A stretch of 64,000 nucleotides of DNA from Linyphia triangularis. Lineage: Eukaryota; Arthropoda; Arachnida; Araneae; Linyphiidae. A model generated the notes under the pieces. It was not told where the DNA came from. It did not search any database and saw only the letters and a program-made list of their open reading frames with translations. Position numbers and translations under genes: made by a program. Of this stretch, positions 46,120 through 58,144 are shown piece by piece. Positions within the stretch are counted from its first letter, which is position 1, and the number at the start of each line of letters is the position of its first letter. The stretch spans positions 34,860,123 to 34,924,122 of the forward strand of contig OZ021732.1 of assembly GCA_963978545.1 (NCBI GenBank), read 5' to 3'.

Positions 46120-46354
46120 TATGTGCATTTCCCCTTTGTATGTCCAAGTCCTCGAGTAAATTTCTTATTGGAAGCATATGTACTTGCAATTGGCATATGA
46201 ACCATTGCATGCACCTTTTCATTTTTTCTTCTTGCAATCGCATGACTCCTCTTTTGCGATCAGTGATAAAAGTATTTCCACCACATCCAACAACAGTTAG
46301 TTTTTTGGTGATTATATTATTCTGTGAAATCAGTAATACTGTTTTTGTTTCCAA
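46120..46354 (-). pseudogene. Transposase-type fragment inside the long-TIR element
   Basis: Minus-strand frame with LTVVGCGGNTFITDRKRGV, a CMQWFICQLQ stretch and a LPIRNLLEDLD stretch. It aligns in order with CDGTxxNxGxKxxVIR, PLxWxICLLH and ELPxRHLI of the relic at 11700. It is open for 94 codons here, but its first codons come from the nested MITE. In unit A (21830-22092) the same region is broken. Confidence 0.45.
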
Positions 46355-47881
46355 CTACCGAACCAGTCTCAGGTGGAATATATTCTAATTCTAGTTGTTA
46401 GACTAATGACGCGTGTTTCTCAGTAATTGTTCTCTGGTATAATTCCTTACTTTTCTTTTTTGTATCAAAGTTATAGCCTTGCAGTCCTCAAAGTATATAC
46501 CCTGCTATTCAACAGTTTGGGGGTGAAATTTATCTTTTTTAGCCTCTCTCTCTCTCTTCTCAGTTTTTTTTTTGTCTATCACTTTACATGAATCTTCTTA
46601 TGTTATAATGCCCAAGTCTTCTGGCATAGGTAATGCTATAGCAGCTGCAGCTCTGTTTGACACTCTAAATCTATCTATCAGGTGTGATTGCTAATGTTGG
46701 TAGACTGGACCACCATTGGTGAAGTATCCTCTTTTGAAGTTGAATGAATAAGTCTTCTGAAATATGTTATTATTTATAGTATCATTAGTTTACATCGAAC
46801 GGGTTTGTAGTGATGGATGAAACCTCTTTGGTAAAATATGCACAGGGGCCAAGTGTCTTTTTTACGTATGATGTCGAACATGTAGTTTTATTTGGCACTA
46901 TTGTCATTTTCAATTTTTTGTCTTTTTGTTGCCAAAGCATCTATGAATCCAATAACCATCGTGCTAACAGAGCATTTATTCTGAACTAATTACTATAGGC
47001 TTCACATAGTAGATGCCCCCCCCCCCCCCCGTTGATGATTTTAAGTGATATTTAAATATTAATTACAATTTCAAATACCGAAATGATTAAATTATTGTTA
47101 AGATGTTAATATTTTAATAATTAGTGAGTTAGCAAAATATATTATCGTATTTTATGGCATTGATCAAGTGCACTGAACAGAATATTGATAGTCACATAAT
47201 AATATAGAATTTTTCAGGCATTTGAGGTGACCCAAAATTCGGGGACCTAAGCTGGGTCTTGTATGTCTTACAGGAATAAAGGAAGTGCGTGCAAATATTG
47301 CTCTGGTCAGTAAGAAAAGTCTGTTTATTTGCAGGTATCTGCCGTGGTTTCTCGCAACTACAGGCTGAGAATTCACTCCTAAATGAAAATATGCTCTTTT
47401 TATTAATATTTCTAGTAATTTCACTGCTCTTATGGCTATTGAAGTTATTGCTTTATCGAACTGAATTTTTTTGTACTTATTACAGTACCTTAGAACAACT
47501 ATAGCGATATATTTTTCGAACTATAACGTTTCCATTTTCACAAATTTTTAAATCCTTAAAATAAAACTTTTTTTGAAAGTTTACATCCGTTGTGGCACTG
47601 GAAGATATTATTTGGATTTTGGTAAGATTTTGCACACCTATTATTGATGTCAAAAGACGACTTTTCGCGCTATTACTTTTTGAATTTCCGAAATTCGTAT
47701 TTTTCGGCCCACCCTAATGCATAAGCTGATACAAGAGATTTTCAAATCCAAAAAAGTTTCATGAAAAGAATGGTAATTGAAGTAAATTCATAAACAATGA
47801 TTTTTTTCGTTCAGAATTTCAGAAGTATTTTCTGTACAGTTCTGTTCAAATTAAATACTAAAACATGAATGTTCATCTTAC

Positions 47882-47928
47882 GTTCATCAACTGACCAGGT
47901 CTCAGCAAGATGTCATCAAGTTTGATAC
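47882..47928 (-). pseudogene. Gene B exon 4 equivalent (DDI)
   Basis: 47 nt with acceptor TTTTTAG and donor GTAAGATG as in gene A. It encodes IKLDDILLRPGQLMN: the Gly before the propeptide switch Asp has become Asp, and the first Met is Ile. It is now the first exon left in this copy. Confidence 0.7.
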
Positions 47929-49257
47929 CTAAAAATAAAATAACACTTGATAAAAATCTCAATTCACAGCATAAAAGTATTTGTACAAGGATTATGTAAT
48001 ATACTGAAGAAAAGTCATATAATGTAACATTATTACTAAAAATTATTCAGTTCAAATTATATAAATTTTATAAATTGTCTTTTTTCTATTGCATGGAACG
48101 GAACTATGCAGAGCAATCAACAAGTTAATAATCCAAGAGCCAGCAAAAAAAAAAGTTCTATTAATTGATTACGAAAAGTTTTTTTCTAATTCTTCATTTA
48201 TGGAAACTGATGTGTACTAATGGTGTTAAGTTTAGCACCAATTAAAAAAAAGAAAAAAAAGAAAAAGAAAACGAGAATACTTGGCGAGTTTCTGAAATCC
48301 AAAACGATTGAGTTCCTATTGAAACAGCATGAGCCAAAACTTTTAGTGGAAAATGCCCACACATTATTTGGCGTAAGAAAGCTTTTTTAGCGCTAGTGAT
48401 CAACAGTTCAACCCTTTTACTCACCTAATTCTTTTTTTTTCATCGAAAATTCTCTTCACAATTTGAATCGTATAGTACATTTCAATCCATGAATTGTGGT
48501 GTTAAGTGACGTTCTGTTAAGTGATGGAAAACATTCCAAATGAAATGACTTAACTTTTTTGCCAAAAGCTCTCGTGATTCACGTTGGAAAATATTTTAAT
48601 GAAATTTAAATATTTTTTATTTAATTGTTTAAACAGGTTCTTATTTCAACACTTCTTTTTCGTACTGATTAAATATTTTGTAAAAAAACAGCTCATACTT
48701 ACAATATAAGCTCGGAAATTTCCTGTAGATTGCTGTGTAAAAAGTAACTGAATGTGCTTTATTTATTCTAACGGAATAAGCGTGAGATGCTAGATTAAAT
48801 ATATTAGTTTAAGATATTGCTGTTTTAAACGATTAAAAGTTCATAAAAACTGGTCATAATCTTTAATAAAACTAGAATAATATAAAATAAAATGTAATTC
48901 AAGTTTTACGCACAGATACTGAACACATTATTGACGCAGAAGTTTTATATTATTGACCATTCTCATCATAAAACGTTATTGCTAAAGTAATATAATAGTT
49001 TTGCGAGCATGAGTCATAAATATTGTACTCCTAAATAATATTGTAATCTAAAAAATGAAGCGAAAAAAAACTAGGGGTGTGGAACATCGCACAACTTACA
49101 ATTACTTTATATTACTAATGTGGATTTGTGCCATTTTCTTTTGTATATTTCCATCATTCGTTTAGTAAAAATGACCAGTTTGGCTATAATTTTCGCCATA
49201 AGTCTTATATAAATCGTTTTTTTTTTTTTTTTTTTTTTTTAAATAATTTTTTTTTTC

Positions 49258-49830
49258 CAAAACGGGAATTTTGGCGATATACTTATCGATAATTCTTATA
49301 TTATCCTTTCTTGTAAGTGAAATTGATCAGAGATGAAAAACCGATCTTTGATGAGGTATGCTCAAGGAAAGAGAACTCTGTTTTAAAGACATTCGTTTTT
49401 CAACTTTTTACGCCGTTAAAGCATTTGTACGGGAATTTCAGTGGTGGGGATGTTTAGAACACCTTAAGAGGCATTACCACAGCGATTTTGAACAAAATCG
49501 TCAAAGCCGTTTTTTAGCAATTACTGAAAAACCTGATTTTTTAAAAGGCAGCTACCTTACGCACAAGCGCGATTTTGACGAAAACTTTAATGGTAGGCCC
49601 TTGGGCCATCTTCAACCTGCACACCAAATTTGAACATTGTAGGGTAATTTGTTCGGGAGCTATGCTGACCACGTACACACAGACAGACATTTTTTCTAGA
49701 TCACTTTTTTGAGATCAGGATGTTTCAAAACGTGAAGAAGTGCAATTTTTTTTTTTTTTTTTTTTTTTGGACCGAATCCTATGCTTTTATTACCCTATGT
49801 ATTACGTATGGGTAATTGAAAGTAAAAAGA
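49258..49830 (-). repeat. Dispersed repeat R1, unit B, inverted copy
   Basis: Counterpart of 26985-27515. It encloses a longer open frame (49358-49633) than the unit A copy. Confidence 0.55.
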
Positions 49831-50422
49831 AAAAGAAAACTTTTTAATTCAGGGGAGGTTTTAACAATTGTGAATAGTTCTTCTTCTCATGAAGTTTAAC
49901 TATTTATTAAATCTTACCAAACTTTAAACGTTTTTTAATGGCATCCCTGAAAGTATATTATCTTTAAAAAAGGTGCAATCATCATGCTGGTCTCTGACTT
50001 GGTGACACGTTGGTGCTTTTCTGCAGAGCTAACATATGCTACTTAATATGTACTAAACTTTAAAGAAAACACTACGGCTTGCCTGAACGCAGAGGCCTAT
50101 GGTGAAAGCAGTAATGGATCGGTATAGCTTTTTTTTTTTTTTTTTTTTTTTACTTTAACTTGTTCCAGAGATTTGGTTCTCTCACATATGTATGCGGAGG
50201 CAGATGCTAGTTCACGAAGTCTTTCCTTTCCACTCCCAGCCGGGATTACATTTTTATTTATCAAAGCCGGTAGGCATGGAAACCTTCCAGGTAGAATATT
50301 ATTGAAATTATTTTTAATTGATTGAGTCCAATAGTTGAATGCTTTTATTCTAGATTCCTCTTAATTTACATTTTAAAAAGTTTTTATATCATTATTTCTC
50401 TACGTGTTCAACTTTGGAACAA

Positions 50423-50531
50423 TTTGTTTGAGTCCAAATTCTGAGGTATGCTTGAACTCGTGTGAGGTTTGACCATCATTGAAAGGCTGAGGGCAAAGAA
50501 ATTACCTAAGATCCACCAACTTTGCCGAAAC
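50423..50531 (-). pseudogene. Relic astacin zinc-site exon, unit B
   Basis: Copy of the relic at 28110 without its 7-bp duplication. The first half of the zinc motif can still be read as HEFKH, but the third zinc His is gone and the same TAG is present upstream. Confidence 0.6.
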
Positions 50532-50829
50532 CTGTTAAAAATCTGAAATTAAATATACGTGCAATTTTTTTACTTGAAATACTAACTGACTAACTAGTTA
50601 TATCAGTTAACTAAGGAACATCTTTGTGAAATTTAATACTGATAAAACTTCGACTCCATATGATAGCTTAGATGAAAATGTTGTTTACAGTGTAAATCAA
50701 TAGCTGAACCTAATTTTTATTTTATCTTCAAAAAGGAAGTTTCAAGGAACTTGGGACATAAATTGTGAACTTACTTAGATGCATATTTAGGGATTGTGTT
50801 GCGGGTACTCAAGTTTATAAACAGCTATA

Positions 50830-51524
50830 AAGGGGGTCTGAGACTCAAAATTTGAAAAATTCTCAAAAAATATATGATTATTGTAAAAAATAATGCATAT
50901 ATTTTTATAAGAAAATGGCATAAAAAATTTGTTTCTATCTTTAGTAGAACTTGAAATATTTAAGTTTTTGTTACATGACAACTGCATCTCAGACATGCTA
51001 TCTTGAAACTTTGAAATTGTTTTCCCTGTGATGGCCTTTTGTCCCTTTTTTGAGTTTAAATTGATATAACTTAAAAATTACTTGATATAAATATATGAAA
51101 CTTTCCTCAGCTAATTTTTATATATATTTCTTTAATTGGCTTCATGAATTATGTTTTTTTTATTTAACTTTAAAAAAAAAGCTTTTGGAGCTTAGCATAC
51201 TATGGATTATATACAGTTTTTGCACAACATATTTTGTTATTTTTTTCTAATTACTTTATTGAAAAATTATGAAGAAAATTTTTAAAATGAATTATAAGAA
51301 GTAGTTTTATGCAAAAATGATTTGATTTTGAAAAAGTTTTTTAGATATATCAAATTTAGGAAATATCAAAATTTTAAAGTTTTTTAATTAAAAATAAATA
51401 TTTTTTAAATTTCAAAATTTAAAATAGTTTTTAAAGTTTTAAAGCATCATACATTACTGCATAAAAAATTTCAGAAAAATAATTCTAAAAATAAAGATTT
51501 TAGAATTTTGAGTCCCGGACCTAT
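50830..51524. mobile_element. MITE-2, unit B
   Basis: Counterpart of 28520-29234, same ends with substitutions. Confidence 0.6.
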
Positions 51525-52009
51525 TTAAGCAAGAGTTGTGTAACAACAAGAAGTCCAAGCCATATTATCTACACTTTCAGATAACAGAATTGTAAATATT
51601 TAATATTATAATAATTTGAATAGCAATGCAAATTATATCAACTTGACAACAGTAATCAGAATAACAATACAAAGCAAGCCAACAAAGCAACACATTAACA
51701 CTTTAGAAACACTTAGGGGGAAAAATCGTAAAGTGACGTGGTAGTTGATGCATGTGGGTGACAGGAGGGATATACTTCCGACAGATGGCTACTCGAATTA
51801 GCTGAAGAAGCAACTGAAGAACTCCTAGAATGAAAATGAGGGCAGATCTTGAAAAATCCACAGTTTAAGTAAGAGCCAGAGACTGTCACACGTGCACTCT
51901 TCCGCCATCACTGGACAATGTAGGAAACGACTCAATGCAAAAAAAAAAAAAAAAAAAAGTAAAAAAAAAGCAACGCAATTACAGTAGAATATCTATTAAC
52001 TGTGATTAA

Positions 52010-52680
52010 AATTATTTACATTAAGTCGAAACCAGTATTTCCCTCCATATCGAGTTGTATAAACATCGTCGTTCTTCATATCTGTTAATTTATGATCAAG
52101 AAAAGATACATGGCTTTAACCGGTCAATCGAAACATTTTGAGTTATATGTCCCACTGAAACATTTTGAGTCCTATGCCCCACTGAAACATTTATCAGGTC
52201 GCTGCATAATTTCATAGGGTGCCTTATATAGTTAATTCAATCGTTTACGAACCGATCCCTGTATCACAAGCACATGAGAGGAAAAGAAGTTCTTGTAAAC
52301 GAACACCTTAAGGCTAGAATGGAAGGAAGTGTTTATAAGAAGTAGACCATTGCAATGACTTAGAATTTGTGGCTGATACTTAGGGTATGCAGCAGGAGAT
52401 TTCGAATAGAAGAATTGGCCAAGAAGACGTAGAGGCTGTCTATAGACCAACTCCGTTGCAGAAGGGGCATTTTCGCACAATTGACCATAAACCCATTAGG
52501 ATACTAGGGAGAACTATTATCCAACGTTCTGTGTCATGACACCAGATGGCGCTTTTGAGTTGACGGTGGAGTTTTTCTACGCATCCTTTGGAACAAGGGT
52601 GATAAGCCGTGGTTTATAACTTGTGGCAACCCAGAAGTCGAGAAAATATGTGAATACCACAACCTCATATGTTGATAGGA
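52010..52680 (-). mobile_element. Ty3/gypsy pol relic, third copy
   Basis: Diverged copy of the integrase relic at 8900 and 30630, heavily mutated. It marks the right end of unit B. Confidence 0.5.
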
Positions 52681-54050
52681 GTCTTAAAAATCTTTAAAAG
52701 TATCCCAAAGTTACCGCGGTCTGCCGTATGTAACATTTCCTTGAATCAACTAATATTAGTAGAAAAATTGTTAAAAAGTTTTTAAAAATATATATTTTTA
52801 TTAAAATGATATGACTTTTTCCATTATTGAGTATGCCATCCTGGAAAATATTCACAACTTTTGACATTATAACTAATTTAAATGTTACAAAAATTCTGCA
52901 ATAAAATGCAACAAACAATTGTCTTTAGTTGCATGCATATGCAACAATTTAAAAAAAAATAATAAATGTTTTCTTAAAGTTTTGATTTATCTCTTTTATT
53001 ATACATTGATTTTACACTTCGAATTTATGTATTTTTGAAACATACTTTGTTATTATGTAATTATATATACGCTTAACAAATATAATATGTGTACTTTTTA
53101 TCTGTGTACCACCCAAGACATTATAAAGCGTATGACAGTTTTAATATGAAGTTAAAATTAATTGAATACGAGTACTTAAGTAGAAATGTAATTTTTACAA
53201 AGAGTTGCAAAGTGAGCAGCACATACTCCCTTCGAATTCTTCTTTAATAGAAATGAAAGGAATTAATTTGATAAAACAGTGAAGCCCAATGTTCAGTCTA
53301 ATGAACTTTTAAGTCCTTTGTAGTAGATCACATGCTTCGCTTTACTTACCAGTTCAGATCTTTTAATCAGGTCTCCAATAAAAATTTATTTACTAAAATG
53401 AACCTTATTTCGACCAGCAATGAAAACAATTATATTATTCATTTATATTATTGTTTAAAATTATTTAAAAAATTAAATCATTAGAAATCTAACCAAAAAG
53501 TTTCTTTTTTACGCTTTTTATGCTTGTGTAACCATATTTATTTCAATATTATTTTATTCAAAAATAATATATAATACCGAAGAATGCAGGGAAAACTTAT
53601 GACAAGACACTTTTTTTATATGCCCTAACGTAAGAAGATCATACTTATCAAACATGGGGCGCAAAATTAACTTTGTCGGTATATTATGCTTTGGTGAATG
53701 AAATGAACCGAAAGTGCATAAAAACTAAACTCAGAATTGTTTTTAAGAAAGTTATATTATTAAAAAAAATCGAATTCAATTTCTTAACTAAAACAGAGAA
53801 CATTGTTGATGTAGAATTTTTTCTATTATTGTAAATAACAATTTTACTGTCAATCATCATATAATCCAGATTGAAACGGATTTTTACTATCATCATAAAA
53901 TTATATTGCTACTTTTTATGAAAAAGTAAGAAACCTATGAGTTATAAATTTTCTAATTAAAGTTTATATATGACACACGATCTTTTAAATGATAAAAGTA
54001 ACGTTTTTTTATTTTTTATTATTTAATGTCAGGGGTATTTTTAATGATAA
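52217..54050. repeat. Older diverged copy of the unit start
   Basis: Collinear with 9311-11050 (for example the CACAACTTTTGACATT block at 52854 and 10048), but far more diverged than A is from B. From about 53830 it resembles 7390-7480. No gene recognised. Confidence 0.5.
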
Positions 54051-54288
54051 CACGAGACATACCTACTGAAACATATACATCTGAAATTTGATAACCTATC
54101 AATTAATAATTAATAGTTTAAAAAACTAAAAAATACGCTTTAATAGAAAAGTGAACTAAAAAGTAGAAAATAATTTTAAATAAGTTTGAAATAAAAATAG
54201 AGGGATTAACAAGAAATATTTATTTTATCGTAAAAAAGCGTGGGGTGCTTGATGTCAATTGTTGAAAATATTTAATGACAGATATTGC

Positions 54289-54398
54289 CCAGTAAAAACA
54301 CGGACGATGGCCGCTTCACGGCTACTTTCCGGCAGTACTGGGTGGGTGATGGCTACGTAATGCCATCAATGGCACACTCGCGGTTCGTTACTGGGATA
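54289..54398. mobile_element. Short MITE-like element
   Basis: About 110 bp bounded by CCCAGTAA and TTACTGGG, with ATAT/ATAC at the flanks and a GC-rich interior. The terminal ACTGGG recurs at 59478 after a T tract, suggesting a family. Confidence 0.4.
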
Positions 54399-54483
54399 CC
54401 ATCAGCTTATTTTTTCTAGGCCAACCTCTTCTTGTCCGTTCTACCCAACTCCAGCACTTTAGTAATATAACTGGTGGCAACGG

Positions 54484-54518
54484 TTACGTCATCGTATCGT
54501 GCCTTCTGCGCATGCGCA
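54484..54518 (+). promoter_or_regulatory. CRE-like and NRF1-like sites, candidate promoter
   Basis: TTACGTCA (54484-54491), a CREB/ATF-type site, is followed by a perfect 12-bp palindrome TGCGCATGCGCA (54507-54518), the NRF1 consensus. Such palindromes mark TATA-less housekeeping promoters in animals. A start codon with a donor lies 250 bp downstream. Confidence 0.45.
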
Positions 54519-54617
54519 TGATTGTTTTGAACTTTCGTAAACACGACATTTTTTTTCACTTGATTTTCTAGTAGCCATTGCATGCAGACAAAATTGCTGT
54601 ATTTGTGATATCTTCTG

Positions 54618-54664
54618 GTTTGGTTTGGTTGTTGTTTTATAGCCCAAAGGCAACAGAAGGGCCA
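54618..54664 (-). mobile_element. Extremely 5'-truncated SINE tail
   Basis: A 47-bp insert resembling a SINE tail, within a perfect 13-bp duplication GTGATATCTTCTG (54605-54617, 54665-54677). It lies in the presumed 5'-UTR of the candidate small gene. Confidence 0.65.
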
Positions 54665-54767
54665 GTGATATCTTCTGCGTCATTATTTTTCTTTTATTTC
54701 ATTGAAAACGTGAACATCGAACGATTGTTTTTATTTCATTGAAGAAAAGGATCGGGAAATATTCATC

Positions 54768-54785
54768 ATGGAAGAAAATCGACGT
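54768..54785 (+). CDS. Candidate first coding exon of a small plus-strand gene
   Basis: ATG in a good context (ATCATGG) opens six codons, MEENRR, directly followed by a consensus donor GTAAGTAA, phase 0. The CRE/NRF1-type promoter lies upstream. I do not recognise the protein. Evidence is the promoter plus ATG plus donor arrangement, and the phase match to the candidate last exon at 58034. Any exons between are unidentified. Confidence 0.35.
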
Positions 54786-55378
54786 GTAAGTAATAAATTT
54801 TTTTATATTTTTCCTTATGTTGTATTCAATTGTATTTTACATAATTATACGATATGTCGTATATACATAAGGACAACATTTACGCACGACATAATGTATA
54901 TTTGGTTCAGTATGCATCGTGTTGAACGAACATTAACTAATATTCTAGCCTTCAACTGCTGTATGCGGTCTGACAGACCGCGAGTCATTTTTTGTGGAAT
55001 GCTTCCATCCCCTAAAATATTTCATCTTTGACTTTAAAATTATTTTCCCGATACTATGTTTCTTAAATTTTAATCTGATGTTCATTAAATTGTTTGGCGC
55101 TGTAGAGACCACATGTTGCCCTTGCTCCAAAAATATCAAACTACCCAACCACAGCAGTTAAGGGCTAGTTTTGTTTCGAATGTTTTGATATATTTAATGT
55201 AAGTGTATAGGTGCATAACCCAAACCACGATTCCTTCCAAATACTAGCTTTCAATTCTTTCCCTCCTTCGTGTTACTTATTTCTTATGTATAACGATTTT
55301 TGTACTGCAGATTAGAGCCAAAGATATTTAAATAATGATAATAATAATTCATAAATGATTTGAATGTTGTTAGTCTGG

Positions 55379-55561
55379 TTTTTGGTTTTGTTTATACGCT
55401 TAAAGACTTATTTTTGGGGATAATAACGGGTAATCAGGCCGGGGACTACAGCTTAATGTGGATTCCGAACCACAACGAACATCCATGCCTAATCCAGGAT
55501 TCGAACCCAGTAGCTTTGTCATGCGAGGCCAGAGCGCCAACCACACAGCCACCAGGTCTAC
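55379..55561 (-). mobile_element. SINE family 2 (tRNA-derived)
   Basis: 183 bp on the minus strand with a B-box-like GGGTTCGAATCC and the body ATGGATGTTCGTTGTGGTTC, cut here as GGATGTTCGTTGTGG. Flanked by GTTGTTAGTCTGG and GTTGTTAGTTTGG (55366-55378, 55562-55574). The frames at 55360-55655 lie in it. Confidence 0.75.
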
Positions 55562-55670
55562 GTTGTTAGTTTGGATTAGTTTGGTTTTCAATTTGGAAGT
55601 TTTTATCTTGTATCCATCTAATGGAACAGTTTCGAAGTTGCTTACTAAAGAGTAAGAACTAATGTGACAG

Positions 55671-55870
55671 ACCGCCGAAGCAGGATACTTTTGTCCATCG
55701 GTTAGCTGTGGGGATAGCGCTCTGGCCTCGCATGCTAAAGGTGCCGGGTTCGAATCCCGGGTTAGACATGGATGTTTGTTGTGATTCGGAATCCACGTTA
55801 AGCTGTAGGTCCCGGTCTGATTAGCCTGTCACTGTGCATAAAAATAGGACGTTGAGCGTACGAACCAACC
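55671..55870 (+). mobile_element. SINE family 2, full length
   Basis: 200 bp with A-box-like TAGCTGTGGGGATAGC, B-box-like GGTTCGAATCCC, the family body and an AACCAACC tail. The 14-bp target duplication AACTAATGTGACAG/AACTAATGTTACAG flanks it. Confidence 0.8.
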
Positions 55871-56182
55871 AACTAATGTTACAGAATAATTCCTGTACTA
55901 AATTATTACTGATTTTTGCTCAAAATGATTATGATGTATGCTTATAATAATTTTAGGGGATGTTTCACTACTTGTTTAACATTTGAAGCTAGCAACTTAG
56001 TGGAAGGAATTTTGTTAGAGTAAACAAAAACTAGATAGGTATGTTTGTAAGATGTCGAAAGACATTGCTTGGTGAAGTTACTCAAAAGTGAAAAAATTAT
56101 TAATATTTGTATGTATAGGAATGATTTTTTTCAAAGTTTTAATTATAGCAGAGAATTGAATAACAAATGGGAAAATAACTGG

Positions 56183-56359
56183 TTGGTTGTTTTTAGATTA
56201 TCTGGCGTCGTCAGCAACACGAGGGCTATATTGCGCCAAAACATTCGTCATTTGACAAGCCAACATACATTTACAAACATCCATGCCTTACACGGGACTC
56301 GAACCCGCAATCTCATTGTCTAGAAGCTAATATGCTAACCACTATACCATTTGGTTGGC
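56183..56359 (-). mobile_element. SINE family 1, minus strand
   Basis: About 177 bp, full tRNA-like head (GGGACTCGAACCC on the plus strand) and tail GGTTGGTTG. Near-perfect flanks GAAAATAACTGG and GAAATATAACTGG. Confidence 0.75.
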
Positions 56360-56431
56360 GGAAATATAACTGGAAAAGGTATATTTCTCTATTATAGTAA
56401 CTTCGTCAGGGGGTGACTACTATAATCAACG

Positions 56432-56611
56432 GCCGACCAAACGGTATAGTGGTTAGCGTGCTATCTTCTAGACCGCGAGGTTGCGGGTTCGAGTCCCGTG
56501 TTGGCATGGGTGTTTGTAAATGTATGTTGGCTTGTCTAATGACGAATGTTTCGGCGTATTATAGCCCTCGTGTTGCTGACGGTGCCAGATAATCTGAAAA
56601 CAACCAACCAA
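56432..56611 (+). mobile_element. SINE family 1, plus strand
   Basis: 180 bp with head TATAGTGGTTAGCGTGC, B-box GGGTTCGAGTCCC and AACCAACC tail. Flanked by CTATAATCAACG (56420-56431, 56612-56623). It lies 72 bp from the inverted copy at 56183-56359. Confidence 0.85.
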
Positions 56612-57089
56612 CTATAATCAACGCCAAACTACGAGAATTTCTCTGTATATGTCATGGCAAAACTTAGTTGGTTTTAACTTAAATTTGTTCACAGAGGTCA
56701 TTTTTTTTTTATTTGAATTTCGATTCATTTGGCATGTGTTTCAAATGCTATAATGCAAAAGCATAATAATTAGTGGTGCTATTAAAACACCTAATGAAAT
56801 AACTGTGAAGCTGATAAAATAGTTCCAAGTTCCTGACTTTCCTTACAAGTCATTTCGTTAATTGAATTAAATAAAAAGTTAATATTTTCAAAATTCATTT
56901 TAAGTAAGCAAAATTATATTGCAGAATCAATATATGTTTTATATTTTCAAAGCATTAGTGGAGTTGCACTTTGTTTTCCAAAGGGTATTTTATTTCCTAT
57001 TTGGTAAAATTAAAATCCAACCTACTTAAATCAGTGGAAACTTTTTCATAATTAATTCGAGCCCCTTCCGAACCAACACTTCCAAGTCC

Positions 57090-57120
<31 letters not shown>

Positions 57121-57822
57121 GCGAAAATTAGTGGATCGTTCTTGTCTTTCTTCCCCCTCCTCTCCTTGCCTTCCCTCAGCGTAACTTGCTGCAAAACGCG
57201 CTTTTCAAATCGTTCAGAAAAAGTTTTAGTCTATCTGACAACTGTTCTTTTCAGCTACGCTATTTGGACGCTATTTTTTAAATGCATACAGATCATTGAT
57301 CCCGCTTTACTGAAACATCTTTGAACTTGGTTCTCTTGTCAACTTGCTTTCCGGGAGTTCCGGACCATTCATTAGGAACATTAAGATTAAAAATCAAGCT
57401 AAACATTAATTATTGCATTGCATGAATGTATTTTATCCTAGTGGGCTCCCTGCCCTGTATGTAGCTTCACAAATATGAGTATAATATCATTTTAAAGCTA
57501 CTAAGTTTGAAAAAGCTGGTATTTTCAATCAGCACAAAATTTGAAATAGAAAGTTTTCAATGAATTACCTGAGATACATATGTTTTAAATACAGAGTTAA
57601 AACTCATACAAATCTGTTTTCTTCAAAAGAAGTTAGTAATTGCATGATTTGATTTTGTAAAATAACTTTTGACTTGGAGAAGTTATTGATACGCTGTTTC
57701 TATTATGCAAACTTACTATTGAATGTTTAAATTAATAACATTTGTGAAACCGCTATCATGAGTATGTACTTAATATAATGGTATATTTCTATTTCAGCTG
57801 CTATCAGCCAAACACAAGCTAC

Positions 57823-58007
57823 GATTGGTTGGTTAGTTTATATGCTCAACGACCTATTTTTCTGCACAATGACTACTAAACAGGCTGGGACCTACAGCTT
57901 TACGTGGATTCCGAACCACAACGGACATCCATGCCTAATCCAGGATTCGAACCCGGCAGCTTTGACATGCGTGGCCAGAGAGCAAATCATACAGTCATCA
58001 AATGGGC
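57823..58007 (-). mobile_element. SINE family 2, minus strand
   Basis: About 185 bp with tail GATTGGTTGGTT at the left and the degraded tRNA-like head at the right. Flanked by CACAAGCTAC (57813-57822, 58008-58017). It sits just upstream of the candidate exon at 58034. Confidence 0.75.
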
Positions 58008-58033
58008 CACAAGCTACATAAATGACTAAACAG

Positions 58034-58126
58034 GCTGAGATGGAAGAGATAGTTAAAAGCGGTGGCTTAGAACAGCGCTTGACAGGAACGGGAGAAGGTC
58101 ATGGTCGCAACAAATCGAATAAATGA
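58034..58126 (+). CDS. Candidate last coding exon of the small plus-strand gene
   Basis: After TAAACAG a frame of 30 codons runs to TGA. It encodes AEMEEIVKSGGLEQRL and then a polar Gly/Lys/Asn-rich tail. Base composition is clearly higher in GC than the surroundings. Two AATAAA signals follow within 40 nt. The acceptor lacks a strong pyrimidine tract, so the exon might start elsewhere, and an ATG at 58022 offers an alternative 34-codon frame. Product unknown. Confidence 0.35.
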   Translation, partial: AEMEEIVKSGGLEQRLTGTGEGHGRNKSNK

Positions 58127-58144
58127 CATTTTACCCTAATTTAT

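Larger units (their letters stand above)
44586..47716. mobile_element. DNA transposon with long inverted ends in intron 4, unit B
   Basis: Copy of 20824-23343, enlarged by the nested MITE at 45605-46117. The flanking duplication ATGCATAA is kept (right copy 47717-47724). Confidence 0.65.
35407..47928 (-). pseudogene. Astacin-like metalloprotease, 5'-truncated copy (gene B)
   Basis: Duplicate of gene A keeping exons 4-8 at 47928-47882, 44405-44312, 40361-40235, 39035-38863 and 35627-35407. Lengths, phases and splice sites are all preserved and no frameshift or stop is seen. Exons 1-3 are missing because about 2.06 kb corresponding to 24264-26322 of unit A is deleted, with the junction at 48588-48595. 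The start codon, signal peptide and first half of the propeptide are therefore lost, and the Met at the start of exon 4 is Ile here. Without a new upstream exon it cannot make a secreted proenzyme. The zinc motif is intact, Met-turn Tyr is Leu, and GDI is DDI. Most likely a recently disabled copy; capture of a new 5' end cannot be excluded. Confidence 0.75.
30805..52216. repeat. Tandem duplication unit B (~21.4 kb)
   Basis: Second copy of unit A with truncated gene B. Differences are a 2.06-kb deletion at 48588, a Helitron at 36536, a hAT-type MITE at 45605, and an unassigned ~480-bp segment at 40560-41045. Confidence 0.85.
55880..57800. other. Spacer outside the SINEs
   Basis: Apart from the two SINEs, holds a long A tract (about 57089-57118) and a moderately GC-rich stretch at 57120-57370 with pyrimidine-rich runs. 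No gene, RNA or further repeat recognised. Confidence 0.35.

Noticed and set aside
57790..57822. Exon after TATTTCAG at 57797
   Set aside because: Good acceptor-like sequence, but the frame stops within the SINE and no donor follows.
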